Assembly (NCBI GenBank): GCA_964401705.1
Contig: CAYNZJ010000007.1
Span: 1 to 34,235 of the forward strand
Direction: 5' to 3'
Length of the DNA stretch: 34,235 nucleotides
Source of the DNA: 2-01-FULL-33-17 sp964401705
Lineage (GTDB): Bacteria > Patescibacteriota > Minisyncoccia > Phycocordibacterales > UBA9973
Part shown: piece by piece, positions 21,502-29,063 of the stretch
Layout of the letters: the number at the start of each line of letters is the position of its first letter
Numbering within the stretch: position 1 is the first letter of the stretch
Position numbers and translations under genes: made by a program
Notes under the pieces: model-generated
Databases searched by the model: none
Told to the model about the DNA's origin: nothing
The model's input: the letters and a program-made list of their open reading frames with translations, nothing else

Positions 21502-22659
21502 ATGCAAAGACACAAAAAACATAAAAATATTCATCCATTTTTTGCATATACTTATATTGTTTTTGCTATTGGAATTTCTATTTGGCTTTTTAGCGTAGCT
21601 AACCCAAAAACCGTTCAAGCTGATGAAGCTGGTTCATTTAATGAAATTCTTTCTGAAAAAGATAAAATAGCAGAACAAGAGCTTTTAAAACCTGATGTTA
21701 TTTTATCTACTGAAGATCAACCAGAAATAGTAAAAGAGGTAGAACAAATTGAAAATTTAGCGCAAGATTCTTCAAATCTATCTGTAACAATATTACCATC
21801 AGGGTATCACCAAAGCACAAAAAGTGCTGTAACTGTTTTGTTTTCTGTGCCTATTAAAAAAGATAGTTTTGAAAAATCATTTACTATTGTACCCCCTGTA
21901 GCAGGGGAATTTAGCGTAAATGGACGTGTTGGGGTTTTTACTCCATACAATAATTTATCACCTGATACAAAATATAATATCCAGATTAATAAAAATATAA
22001 TTGGGTTAAATGGTGAAAAATTAATTGATAATGCTTTGGGTAGTTTTACTACTAATCCCGAGAGTCATATTTTGGCGGTACCGTATTATCGTCAGCAATT
22101 TTCTCGTAGCTGTGAAGCAGCGTCATTTCGAATGGCTCTTGCTTATAAAGGTATCATAACTGATGATAAAGAGATAATTAATCTTGCTGGGTATGATCCA
22201 CGTGAACCTAATTGGGCTGATCGAACTTGGGATGATCCATATAAAATGTTTGTTGGTTTTATGGATGGCAAAAAATTAGGTTATGGAATGTATGCTTCAG
22301 CTTTAGCTAAAGCTGGTATATCATTGGGCTCAACAAATCATGTATTAAAAAACCCAACATCTAGTGAAATAGCTGAAGCAATTTGGAACAATAATCCTGT
22401 TGTTATTTGGGGGTATATCAAAGGCACTGTTCCAAAATTATCATATTTTTATACAGAGACTGGTAAAAAAATTCCAATATATTCTAACGAACATGCTCGA
22501 ACTGTTGTTGGCGTAGTAGGTAGCGTAGATAACCCTGTTGGGTTTTATGTGCATGATCCACTCTCTGGTGTTGCTAACGAATACTGGACAGCTGATGATT
22601 TAGAAAAACACATGAGTATTTTTGGTGGGGTTTCTAACCAAGCTTTAATAATAGAATAA
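21502..22659 (+). CDS. Exported Ig-like + C39-like peptidase domain protein
   Basis: A 385-residue protein with an N-terminal signal or anchor helix (FFAYTYIVFAIGISIWLFSV). Residues about 90-190 form a Big_5-type Ig-like domain (TVLFSVPIKKDSFEKSFTIV, LSPDTKYNIQI, GSFTTN). Residues 195-385 match the Peptidase_C39_2 pattern, with the likely triad Cys in SRSCEAASF, His in NEHARTVVGV and Asp in YVHDPLSG. It acts outside the membrane; cleavage of a leader peptide, cell-wall peptide or another protein are all possible. murI starts one base after its stop (TAATATG), linking it to cell-wall synthesis. Confidence 0.82.
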   Translation: MQRHKKHKNIHPFFAYTYIVFAIGISIWLFSVANPKTVQADEAGSFNEILSEKDKIAEQELLKPDVILSTEDQPEIVKEVEQIENLAQDSSNLSVTILPSGYHQSTKSAVTVLFSVPIKKDSFEKSFTIVPPVAGEFSVNGRVGVFTPYNNLSPDTKYNIQINKNIIGLNGEKLIDNALGSFTTNPESHILAVPYYRQQFSRSCEAASFRMALAYKGIITDDKEIINLAGYDPREPNWADRTWDDPYKMFVGFMDGKKLGYGMYASALAKAGISLGSTNHVLKNPTSSEIAEAIWNNNPVVIWGYIKGTVPKLSYFYTETGKKIPIYSNEHARTVVGVVGSVDNPVGFYVHDPLSGVANEYWTADDLEKHMSIFGGVSNQALIIE

Positions 22660-22660
22660 T

Positions 22661-23470
22661 ATGTCAGGCATTAGACCAATAGGGGTTTTTGATTCGGGAA
22701 TAGGGGGTTTAACTATTGCTAGTTCAATTGCAAAATTATTACCTAATGAGCAAATAATTTATTTTGGAGATACACTGCATTTACCTTATGGGGATAAAGA
22801 CCAAAATACAGTTTTGGATTATTCTAAAAAAATAACAAATTATTTAATTCAAAATCAAAATTGTAAATGTGTGGTTATAGCATGTAACACTGCATCAGCG
22901 GCAAGTTATATTTATTTGCGGGATAATTACAAAGGCCAGGTTCCAATAATCAATGTTATTGATCCAATTGTGGAAGATGTAATTAACGATGAATCTATTA
23001 AAAAAGTTGGTATCATTGGCACCAAGACAACAATTGATAGCGGGATATATCAAGAAAAACTAAATCGCAGAAAATCTATTTTAGAATATGTAACATTGCC
23101 AACTCCCAAATTAGCTCCAATGATAGAAGAATCATTTTATCAAAGCCGAGTAGATGAAGCCATGATTCATAATTATTTAAAGGATCCAATATTAAGTAAT
23201 ATTGATGGATTAATTTTAGCTTGTACACATTATCCATTAATTCGCCGTGAGATTAATAATTTCTACGGGGGAAATGTTAAACTAATTGACTCAACTACTG
23301 TTGTTGCGGATAAGTTAAAAGATATTTTACAAAAGGAGAATTTGCTAAGTTCAAAAAAAGAAAAAGAAAACAAATATTATGTTAGTAATTATACCGAATC
23401 TTTTGAAAAGACAACAGAAATATTCTTTGGCGAAAAAATAAAACTAGAAGAAAATAATATATTTGAATAA
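22661..23470 (+). CDS. murI: Glutamate racemase
   Basis: A 269-residue cytosolic enzyme that converts L- to D-glutamate for peptidoglycan. The two catalytic cysteines lie in ACNTASA (C75) and ACTHYPL (C188); the N-terminus IGVFDSGIGGLTIA and the GDTLHLPYG segment are diagnostic. Length is normal. It is coupled by TAATATG to the C39-like gene. The 151-bp inverted-repeat element begins at the base after its stop and its first hairpin (CCCCTCTCCATC/GATGGAGAGGGG then AATTT) may serve as terminator. Confidence 0.96.
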   Translation: MSGIRPIGVFDSGIGGLTIASSIAKLLPNEQIIYFGDTLHLPYGDKDQNTVLDYSKKITNYLIQNQNCKCVVIACNTASAASYIYLRDNYKGQVPIINVIDPIVEDVINDESIKKVGIIGTKTTIDSGIYQEKLNRRKSILEYVTLPTPKLAPMIEESFYQSRVDEAMIHNYLKDPILSNIDGLILACTHYPLIRREINNFYGGNVKLIDSTTVVADKLKDILQKENLLSSKKEKENKYYVSNYTESFEKTTEIFFGEKIKLEENNIFE

Positions 23471-23621
23471 CCTCACCCCTGACCCCTCTCCATCATAGAT
23501 GGAGAGGGGAATTTGGTTTCTTATACTAAAAGTTTATATATAGATTATTATCTATTACTTTATATATTCTATATAATCACACTTCCTTCTCTAGTTTACT
23601 GGAGAAGGGTCGGGGATGAGG
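23471..23621. repeat. 151-bp inverted-repeat element, copy B (MITE-like)
   Basis: Same length and order as copy A (7207-7357): CCTCACCCCTGACCCCTCTCC hairpin module, AT-rich core, inverted module ending GGGTCGGGGATGAGG. The cores share long words such as CTAAAAGTTTATAT and TATCTATTACTTTA. It starts directly after the murI stop. Confidence 0.75.
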
Positions 23622-23682
23622 TGTTGTTCAAAATGGATTAGTTTGTTAGGTTCTTTAGACACCTTGTTTTTTAAAATATATG

Positions 23683-23691
23683 TGATATAAT
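23683..23691 (+). promoter_or_regulatory. Extended -10 of the 23711 gene
   Basis: TGA-TATAAT with +1 expected near 23698, leaving a leader of about 13 A/T-rich bases without a Shine-Dalgarno site. Confidence 0.5.
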
Positions 23692-23710
23692 ATTTTTTAA
23701 ATATAAAACC

Positions 23711-24298
23711 ATGGAAAATTATCTATCAGTAATTTCTGCTTATCAGGCGTTGCCTGAAGACATGCAGAAAAAGTTTCAAAAACAAACAGGGCTTATTCCA
23801 AGACCCATTAGCACAAAATTTCAACGGACCAACATTACTGTTTCTTGCCCTGGCCAAACAGACTATTTCACTCAAACTGACATTTTTAAAATGCTGGAGA
23901 ATAGTGGGGTAATTGATATTGTTGATTTCGACATTGAGGGTTATGTCTTTGATGACAATCCTAAAAAAGAATACAAAGGTTGTAAGGCTGTATCTGGTGT
24001 TGTAGATAAATTAATAAATGATATCAAAAACAAGGATATTATTACAGAAGGTCAGATGTTGCAAACCCATTTGCAGGTAAATTTACTTCAAGGAGCTTTA
24101 CTCGCAATTGAATTGGTTAAAGCTGGAGTTGTCGATGGAAAAGGTAAAGGTTTAATTATCTACCTTAATGAAAAAATTAATGGGATTTCTTACGTATTAA
24201 ATGTTTGGAGTAACATGAATGGTCAGGTTCTCATTCATTTGGAAGGGTTGGATCCTAATGTTGATTGCATTGCAGGTTACGGTGTTCTCTCCGAGTGA
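23711..24298 (+). CDS. Hypothetical protein, 195 residues
   Basis: I do not recognise this protein. It is soluble and has no signal peptide. It begins MENYLSVISAYQALPEDMQK, a helix, then ITVSCPGQTDYFTQTDIFKM, a helix-turn region GVIDIVDFDIEGYVF, a long amphipathic stretch (TEGQMLQTHLQVNLLQGALL) and a C-terminal alpha/beta part (GKGKGLIIYLNEKINGISYV, GQVLIHLEGLDPNVDCIAGY). It is similar in size and layout to the hypothetical gene at 10660, standing alone with its own promoter and terminator, but I see no clear sequence match between them. Confidence 0.75.
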   Translation: MENYLSVISAYQALPEDMQKKFQKQTGLIPRPISTKFQRTNITVSCPGQTDYFTQTDIFKMLENSGVIDIVDFDIEGYVFDDNPKKEYKGCKAVSGVVDKLINDIKNKDIITEGQMLQTHLQVNLLQGALLAIELVKAGVVDGKGKGLIIYLNEKINGISYVLNVWSNMNGQVLIHLEGLDPNVDCIAGYGVLSE

Positions 24299-24332
24299 CT
24301 GATTGATTATTGGTTGCTCAAAATATTTTTTT

Positions 24333-24366
24333 AACCTTAGACTCTTTAGGTCTAAGGTTCTTTTTT
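24333..24366 (+). terminator. Terminator of the 23711 gene
   Basis: AACCTTAGAC and GTCTAAGGTT form a 10-bp stem, followed by CTTTTTT. It abuts the recG stop on the other strand. Confidence 0.88.
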
Positions 24367-26557
24367 ATTCAAAATGGATTAGTTTGTCAGTTCGGCTTAG
24401 GCGTTCTTTTATGGCTGGATAGTTTTTTAATTCAGGGTCAGTATCCAGTATATTTCGGGCTTCTTTTTTAGCAGCTTCAACTAGCCGGATATTACGTAAT
24501 GCCTCCATAGCCAGGTCCGAAATACCGGACTGTTTAAGCCCTGCAAAATGCCCTGGGCCACGCTCCATTAAATCCGCCTCGGCTAATTCAAAACCATTTT
24601 TAGATTCAACTAGTGACATAATTCTTTTACCAGATTTTTCACTTTCAGTATCACTTAGGAAATAGCAATAGCTTTGGTGGTTACCACGTATAACTCGTCC
24701 GCGCAGTTGGTGTAGTTGGGCCACCCCAAATCTTTCCGCTTCTTCAATTATTATAAAACTAGCATTGGGAATATTTACCCCAACCTCAACAACACTTGTT
24801 GCCACCAGTACATCAATTTCTTTCCTTAAGAATTTTTCCATAATGTCTTCTTTTTCGTTGGGTTTCATTTTGCCATGTAAAATTCCAACTTTGTAACCAG
24901 CAAATTCTTTTTTAGTTAATCTTTTAGCTTCTTCAACTACTGATCTTTTACCCCCACCAACTGATGTTTTTATGGGTAATCTATTTTTATTATTTTCTAA
25001 ATCAATTGATTCATCTTTGTCATTAATCCTTGGGCAAATAACATAACCTTGTCGGCTTTGTTTTAATTGTTCCACGGCTTCTTTGTACATCGTTTCGCGC
25101 ATACCTTTACTAATAAATTTACTTATTATTGGTTTACGGCCAGGTGGCATATCGGTTAATAATGATAAATCCAAATCACCAAATATTGTTAGTGCTAATG
25201 TTCGGGGGATTGGCGTTGCTGTCATTGACAGTAGGTGTGGAGCAAAGCCATCTTTGGTTATTAATGCGCGTCTTTGTTTGGCACCAAACCGGTGTTGTTC
25301 ATCAATTATGGCTAATGCCGGATGGCGCATAACGACTGATTTATTCATTAAAGAATGTGTCCCAATTAAAATATCAATTGTGCCATCCTTAGCCCATTTT
25401 AATAATTGTGCTCGTGATACTGGGGTCCAGCCAATATCAAGTCTTTTTAAAGATACTGATTTTGCTGGGAATTTCTTACATCCTGAACTAGTAATAAGCC
25501 CAATTGTTTTATTAAACGGAGCAAACATTTGGCAAAAGCTTTCAAAATGTTGATTTGCTAATATTTCAGTTGGGGCCATATATAGTACTTGCAAGTATTC
25601 ATTTTTTTTATCCGATGGTGTGTTGACTGTTCCATAAGCAATAGTCGCAGCAATTGCGGTTTTACCACTCCCAACATCACCCTCAAGAAGCCGGGTCATT
25701 GGAATATTTTTAGCACAGTCTTTGATAATGTCATCTAAAACATTTTTTTGACCAACAGTTAGTTTATAAGGTAGAGATTTTAAAAATTCTTTAACTTCAG
25801 GATTTATTTTGTATGCTCCATGACCTTGGTATTCATCTCGTGCACGTAACCTCTCGATTTCGATATTTAAAATCTCTTCAAAAGCAAATCTTTTTCTTGC
25901 AGCGGTTGCGTCATCATCATTTCTTGGTATATGCATCCACAAAATAGCTGATTCTAATTTAGGTAAGTGGTATTTTTCTAAAATTTCTTTTGGCAGTGTT
26001 TCTTTGATATTTTTATGAGCACCAGCATTTAATGATTTTTGAATTATATAGTAAAACCATTTTGCATTTAAACCTTTTGTTTCGGGGTATATGGGTAAAC
26101 TAGTTATTTTAATGTCTTTATTTTCAGAGAATAAATCATTATGAATTTCATCATTATTTTTTAAAACATCTGGATTAATTATAGTTTTTTTATTACTCTT
26201 TACGGAGATATTACCTGAAATGGTTATGTTTTGACCATCTTTAAGCATTTTTGAAATATAAGGCTGATGTAGCCAAACAAGCTCAATTACACCAGTTGTG
26301 TCCTTAAACTTGGCTCTTGTCATTGGGATACGGTTCTTCCAGGAAACTTCTTTTTTAATATTATAAATTTCACCAGTTAGAACCATTTTATCGCCATTAT
26401 TTAGTTCAACTACACTTTTACCTCCAGATGTTTTGACGTATCTATTTGGGAAATAAAACAAGACATCTTTAATAGTATTTAACCCAATTTTCTTTAATGT
26501 TGATTCTTGGGTTTTTACCAATCGAGTATGTTTTTTAATTGGGTCTTCTGGGTGCAT
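24365..26557 (-). CDS. recG: ATP-dependent DNA helicase RecG
   Basis: A 730-residue helicase that reverses stalled replication forks and moves Holliday junctions. It has the wedge OB region (about 50-130: MVLTGEIYNIKKEVSWKNRI, GVIELVWLHQPYISKML), then Walker A GDVGSGKT at 293-300, DEQH box IIDEQHRFGAKQR, motif III MTATPIPRTLAL, and the helicase C-terminal motifs VEVGVNIPNA and QLRGRVIR. It is slightly longer than usual. It starts one base after the stop of the DUF305-like gene (TAATATG), so the two form an operon on the minus strand. Confidence 0.96.
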   Translation of the reverse strand: MHPEDPIKKHTRLVKTQESTLKKIGLNTIKDVLFYFPNRYVKTSGGKSVVELNNGDKMVLTGEIYNIKKEVSWKNRIPMTRAKFKDTTGVIELVWLHQPYISKMLKDGQNITISGNISVKSNKKTIINPDVLKNNDEIHNDLFSENKDIKITSLPIYPETKGLNAKWFYYIIQKSLNAGAHKNIKETLPKEILEKYHLPKLESAILWMHIPRNDDDATAARKRFAFEEILNIEIERLRARDEYQGHGAYKINPEVKEFLKSLPYKLTVGQKNVLDDIIKDCAKNIPMTRLLEGDVGSGKTAIAATIAYGTVNTPSDKKNEYLQVLYMAPTEILANQHFESFCQMFAPFNKTIGLITSSGCKKFPAKSVSLKRLDIGWTPVSRAQLLKWAKDGTIDILIGTHSLMNKSVVMRHPALAIIDEQHRFGAKQRRALITKDGFAPHLLSMTATPIPRTLALTIFGDLDLSLLTDMPPGRKPIISKFISKGMRETMYKEAVEQLKQSRQGYVICPRINDKDESIDLENNKNRLPIKTSVGGGKRSVVEEAKRLTKKEFAGYKVGILHGKMKPNEKEDIMEKFLRKEIDVLVATSVVEVGVNIPNASFIIIEEAERFGVAQLHQLRGRVIRGNHQSYCYFLSDTESEKSGKRIMSLVESKNGFELAEADLMERGPGHFAGLKQSGISDLAMEALRNIRLVEAAKKEARNILDTDPELKNYPAIKERLSRTDKLIHFE

Positions 26558-26558
26558 A

Positions 26559-26987
26559 TTATTTTACAAAATCTGGTTTTGTTGTGGTGGGTGTTGGTTT
26601 ATCTTCTGGGTAATATTTGTCTCTTATTTTTTTTAGTTCAGCTAAAGTAGTAGCATCATCTTTTGAAATTGATTTTGCCAAAGTACGTATTTCATTTTGA
26701 CCACCAGCAACAGTACCTATTTTTGATAAAGTTACCGAGCTTTCATATGCTGTTATCATTGCATCTAAATATTTTTTATCAAAGACTGCACCGGTTTCTT
26801 TTTGGGCTGATTTTATAACTTCATCTAGACTATCTTTGGCTTCATTAATCAAACTAGTGTCCTCGGTATTATTTTTATTAAACATTCCAGACTTAACAAA
26901 AGAAAAAATATTTCCACCTTTTGCGGTAAAATTCCCAATCATGAATCCAATAATGAGTACTATAATTAACCCTAATATGCTTTTCAT
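26559..26987 (-). CDS. Membrane-anchored DUF305-like protein
   Basis: A 142-residue protein with an N-terminal membrane helix (ILGLIIVLIIGFMIGNF). The rest resembles the DUF305 four-helix family (FDKKYLDAMITAYESSVTLS, IRTLAKSISKDDATTLAELK, KIRDKYYPE), but the family's usual HH pair in the MIPHH motif is replaced by TAY, so any metal site is lost. A short Pro/Thr tail follows. It is first in the operon with recG and has a leaderless promoter. Function unknown. Confidence 0.65.
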   Translation of the reverse strand: MKSILGLIIVLIIGFMIGNFTAKGGNIFSFVKSGMFNKNNTEDTSLINEAKDSLDEVIKSAQKETGAVFDKKYLDAMITAYESSVTLSKIGTVAGGQNEIRTLAKSISKDDATTLAELKKIRDKYYPEDKPTPTTTKPDFVK

Positions 26988-27002
26988 ATATCTATTATAT
27001 CA
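26988..27002 (-). promoter_or_regulatory. Leaderless extended -10 promoter of the DUF305-like gene
   Basis: On the minus strand TGA-TATAAT (27002-26994) ends six bases before ATG 26987. Confidence 0.65.
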
Positions 27003-27023
27003 TACATGGTTAATTTGCCATTA

Positions 27024-27038
27024 TGTTATAATAATCTA
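27024..27038 (+). promoter_or_regulatory. Leaderless extended -10 promoter of ccdA
   Basis: TGT-TATAAT (27024-27032) ends six bases before ATG 27039. Confidence 0.65.
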
Positions 27039-27749
27039 ATGTTTGCACAGTGTATACCACCTAGTGGGATTTTAGGACAAATCTATACATTACTAGATAG
27101 TGGCACTATTTCGATGGGTGTTGCTTTTATTGGTGGTCTTTTGTCATTTTTAGCACCGTGTGTACTGCCGTTAATTCCTGGGGCAATTGCGTATTTATCG
27201 GGGTCAACAGGTGATGATGCTAATTCTAAAATAAAAAGAATCAAACATACATTGTTTTTAGTTTTGGGGTTTATTATAACTTTTGTAGTTTTGGGTGTTT
27301 TGTTGGGGATAATTTTTTCAAGTATTCATTTTGATTATTTTGTATGGGTAAGACGTTTCGGGGGGATAGTTATTTGTTTGTTTGCATTAATTAATTTAGG
27401 GATTATTCCATTTAATATTTTTAAAACCCCAGGAGTAAAATTTGTAAAAGGTAAAATTTCATATTTAAAATCATTTATTTTTGGATCATTGTTTGGTTTA
27501 GCTTGGACACCGTGCAGTACTCCAATACTGGGATCAATTTTAGGTTTGTCTTTAACTAGTTTAAACTCAACAATAATTTTGTTTTTAGTTTATTCATTAG
27601 GTTTAGCAATACCTTTTATAATTACATCATATATTGGTTCAAATTTGTTTATTAAATTAACAAAAAAATCAGGAAGCATGTATTCTATCCTGATGGTTAT
27701 TTTTTCGCTAGTTTTATTATTTATTGGTACTCTTATGCTTTTCCAATAA
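27039..27749 (+). CDS. ccdA: Cytochrome c biogenesis/thiol transport protein, CcdA-like
   Basis: A 236-residue membrane protein with six helices, of the DsbD-beta/CcdA family, which passes reducing power from cytosolic thioredoxin across the membrane. The two active cysteines are in APCVLPLIPG (C41) and WTPCSTPILG (C159). ATG 27039 is set by the promoter; an upstream in-frame start overlaps it. No cytochrome or thioredoxin gene lies near, so its use may be thiol-disulfide balance of exported proteins (the exported protein at 16031 is Cys-rich). Its last 17 bases overlap the response-regulator gene in convergent orientation. Confidence 0.9.
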   Translation: MFAQCIPPSGILGQIYTLLDSGTISMGVAFIGGLLSFLAPCVLPLIPGAIAYLSGSTGDDANSKIKRIKHTLFLVLGFIITFVVLGVLLGIIFSSIHFDYFVWVRRFGGIVICLFALINLGIIPFNIFKTPGVKFVKGKISYLKSFIFGSLFGLAWTPCSTPILGSILGLSLTSLNSTIILFLVYSLGLAIPFIITSYIGSNLFIKLTKKSGSMYSILMVIFSLVLLFIGTLMLFQ

Positions 27750-28107
27750 GGTTTTCAATCTCCATAACAATATCAGACAATGAAAAATTTGCTTTAATTA
27801 AATATTTTGTAGCTCCAGCTTCGGTGGCTTTGTTTAATGCATCACCATCAGCTAAATTTGAAAAAACAACAATTGGGATTTCTCTTGTTTTTTCGATACT
27901 TCTTAATTTTCTTATAACTTCAAATCCATCAATATGAGGTATAACTAAATCACAAATAACTAAATCAAATTCTTTTTCATTTACTATATTAATAGCTTCT
28001 TGTCCATTTTGAACCGCAAAAACACTATACCCAGCTTTTTCTAGTTTTTTAGCTGTTAATTCTTCTATAAAACTATCGTCTTCAACAATTAAAATTCTTT
28101 TACTCAT
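27733..28107 (-). CDS. Single-domain response regulator
   Basis: A 124-residue receiver domain without an output domain. The acidic pair ED (9-10), phosphate acceptor D53 in VICDLVIPHIDG, and the conserved Thr/Ser and Lys segments (VVFSN, YLIKANF) are in place. It resembles CheY/Spo0F-type regulators that act by protein contact. It follows the histidine kinase on the minus strand but has its own leaderless promoter overlapping the end of the kinase gene. It probably takes phosphate from one of the two kinases nearby. Confidence 0.93.
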   Translation of the reverse strand: MSKRILIVEDDSFIEELTAKKLEKAGYSVFAVQNGQEAINIVNEKEFDLVICDLVIPHIDGFEVIRKLRSIEKTREIPIVVFSNLADGDALNKATEAGATKYLIKANFSLSDIVMEIENLIGKA

Positions 28108-28122
28108 GTTGTTATATTAGCA
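28108..28122 (-). promoter_or_regulatory. Leaderless extended -10 promoter of the response regulator
   Basis: On the minus strand TGC-TAATAT (28122-28114) ends six bases before ATG 28107. It lies in the 22-base gap after the kinase gene. Confidence 0.6.
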
Positions 28123-28129
28123 TATATGG

Positions 28130-28846
28130 TTAATTATTCGAAATTGGTATTGAAACACTAACAGTGGTACCTTTACCTAATTCGCTTTCAATATTAAATT
28201 TACCATTATGGCCTTCAATTATACGACAACATATATAAAGCCCAATACCAGAACCAGCTTTAGCTTTTTCTGTTGCATTTGGAGCACGGTAGAATTGGCT
28301 AGTAACCATTGGTAAATCTTTAGAATCTATTCCAATCCCAGTGTCTTTAATATTAATTACTGCCATGTTATCTTTTTGGCTAAGTGATATTACTACACGA
28401 TCACCGGCTTTACTATATTTAATAGCGTTATCAATAACATTTTGGAAAACAATCCTTAGTTTTGATTCATCACCATTTATTTTAGGAAAAGTTACTTCAG
28501 GTTTTATGTATACTAATTCAACATGTTGGGAGAATGCTTCACTACCGAATTCAAAAACAACAGAATCAATAATATCCACAACATCGATACTTGCCATATG
28601 GTATTCACTTTCATGATTTGAAGTTTTACTAAGAGTAATTAAATTACCAGCTACATCCATCATTCGAGCATTAGATATTGCTAGTTTGTTAATCATCTCT
28701 TTTTGAGTATTTGTTAATTCACCAACATCACCATCTTGGAACATTTCAATCATCCATTTTGATGCTGTTAACGAAGTACGAAGTTCATGAGAAATCATTG
28801 AAAGAGTTTCTTCACGACTTAGGTTTTTTGGGGGATTATTATCCAT
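28130..28846 (-). CDS. Soluble histidine kinase core
   Basis: A 238-residue kinase with only HisKA and HATPase domains. The phospho-acceptor is H20 in SMISHELRTSLTAS; the N box is NVIDNAIKYS, G1 DTGIGI and G2 GSGIGLYICCRI. There is no sensor domain or membrane segment, so it must be driven by another protein or act on signals in the cytosol. It is followed by a response regulator. Its promoter (TGG-TATAAT) lies eight bases before ATG. Confidence 0.92.
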   Translation of the reverse strand: MDNNPPKNLSREETLSMISHELRTSLTASKWMIEMFQDGDVGELTNTQKEMINKLAISNARMMDVAGNLITLSKTSNHESEYHMASIDVVDIIDSVVFEFGSEAFSQHVELVYIKPEVTFPKINGDESKLRIVFQNVIDNAIKYSKAGDRVVISLSQKDNMAVINIKDTGIGIDSKDLPMVTSQFYRAPNATEKAKAGSGIGLYICCRIIEGHNGKFNIESELGKGTTVSVSIPISNN

Positions 28847-28865
28847 ATGGTTAAATTATACCATA
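28847..28865 (-). promoter_or_regulatory. Extended -10 promoter of the histidine kinase
   Basis: On the minus strand TGG-TATAAT (box at 28860-28855) ends eight bases before ATG 28846, giving a leader of about two bases. Confidence 0.5.
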
Positions 28866-28878
28866 GCTTTGTATTTCC

Positions 28879-28908
28879 TTGCAAAAATATATAACTTTAT
28901 AATATAAT
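28879..28908 (+). promoter_or_regulatory. Promoter of the putative RNA at 28915
   Basis: TTGCAA (28879-28884), an 18-base spacer and TATAAT (28903-28908) place +1 near A28915. Confidence 0.45.
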
Positions 28909-28914
28909 ATAAAC

Positions 28915-29045
28915 AGTCGGACACAATTATGAGTTAGACGATGTTACTATTATGATGCTTGGCGGACACTAATTTTATAAATTCTCGAGAATTTATAAAT
29001 TCAAAATAAAAGCGTTAACTTTAATTAGTTGACGCTTTTGTTTTA
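28915..29045 (+). ncRNA. Putative small RNA in a divergent spacer
   Basis: The region has a promoter, a terminator and no gene. It starts with AGTCGGACAC and has a direct repeat CGGACAC and ATTATGA (28919-28969), a perfect 20-base palindrome centred on CTCGAG (28977-28996) and an overlapping GAATTTATAAATTC. The terminator is AAAAGCGTTAAC/GTTGACGCTTTT (29008-29039) plus Ts. I cannot fold the first 60 bases convincingly. The following gene has its own leaderless promoter downstream of the terminator, so this is more likely an independent RNA than a leader. Family unknown. Confidence 0.4.
29008..29045 (+). terminator. Terminator of the putative RNA
   Basis: AAAAGCGTTAAC and GTTGACGCTTTT (one G-T pair) with an 8-base loop, followed by GTTTTATTT. 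Confidence 0.75.
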
Positions 29046-29051
29046 TTTATA

Positions 29052-29063
29052 TAGTCTATAGGT
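29052..29063 (+). promoter_or_regulatory. Leaderless -10 promoter of the ATP-grasp gene
   Basis: TAGTCT (29052-29057) and the spacer ATAGGT lead to ATG 29064; the spacer is identical to that of rmuC. Confidence 0.5.
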
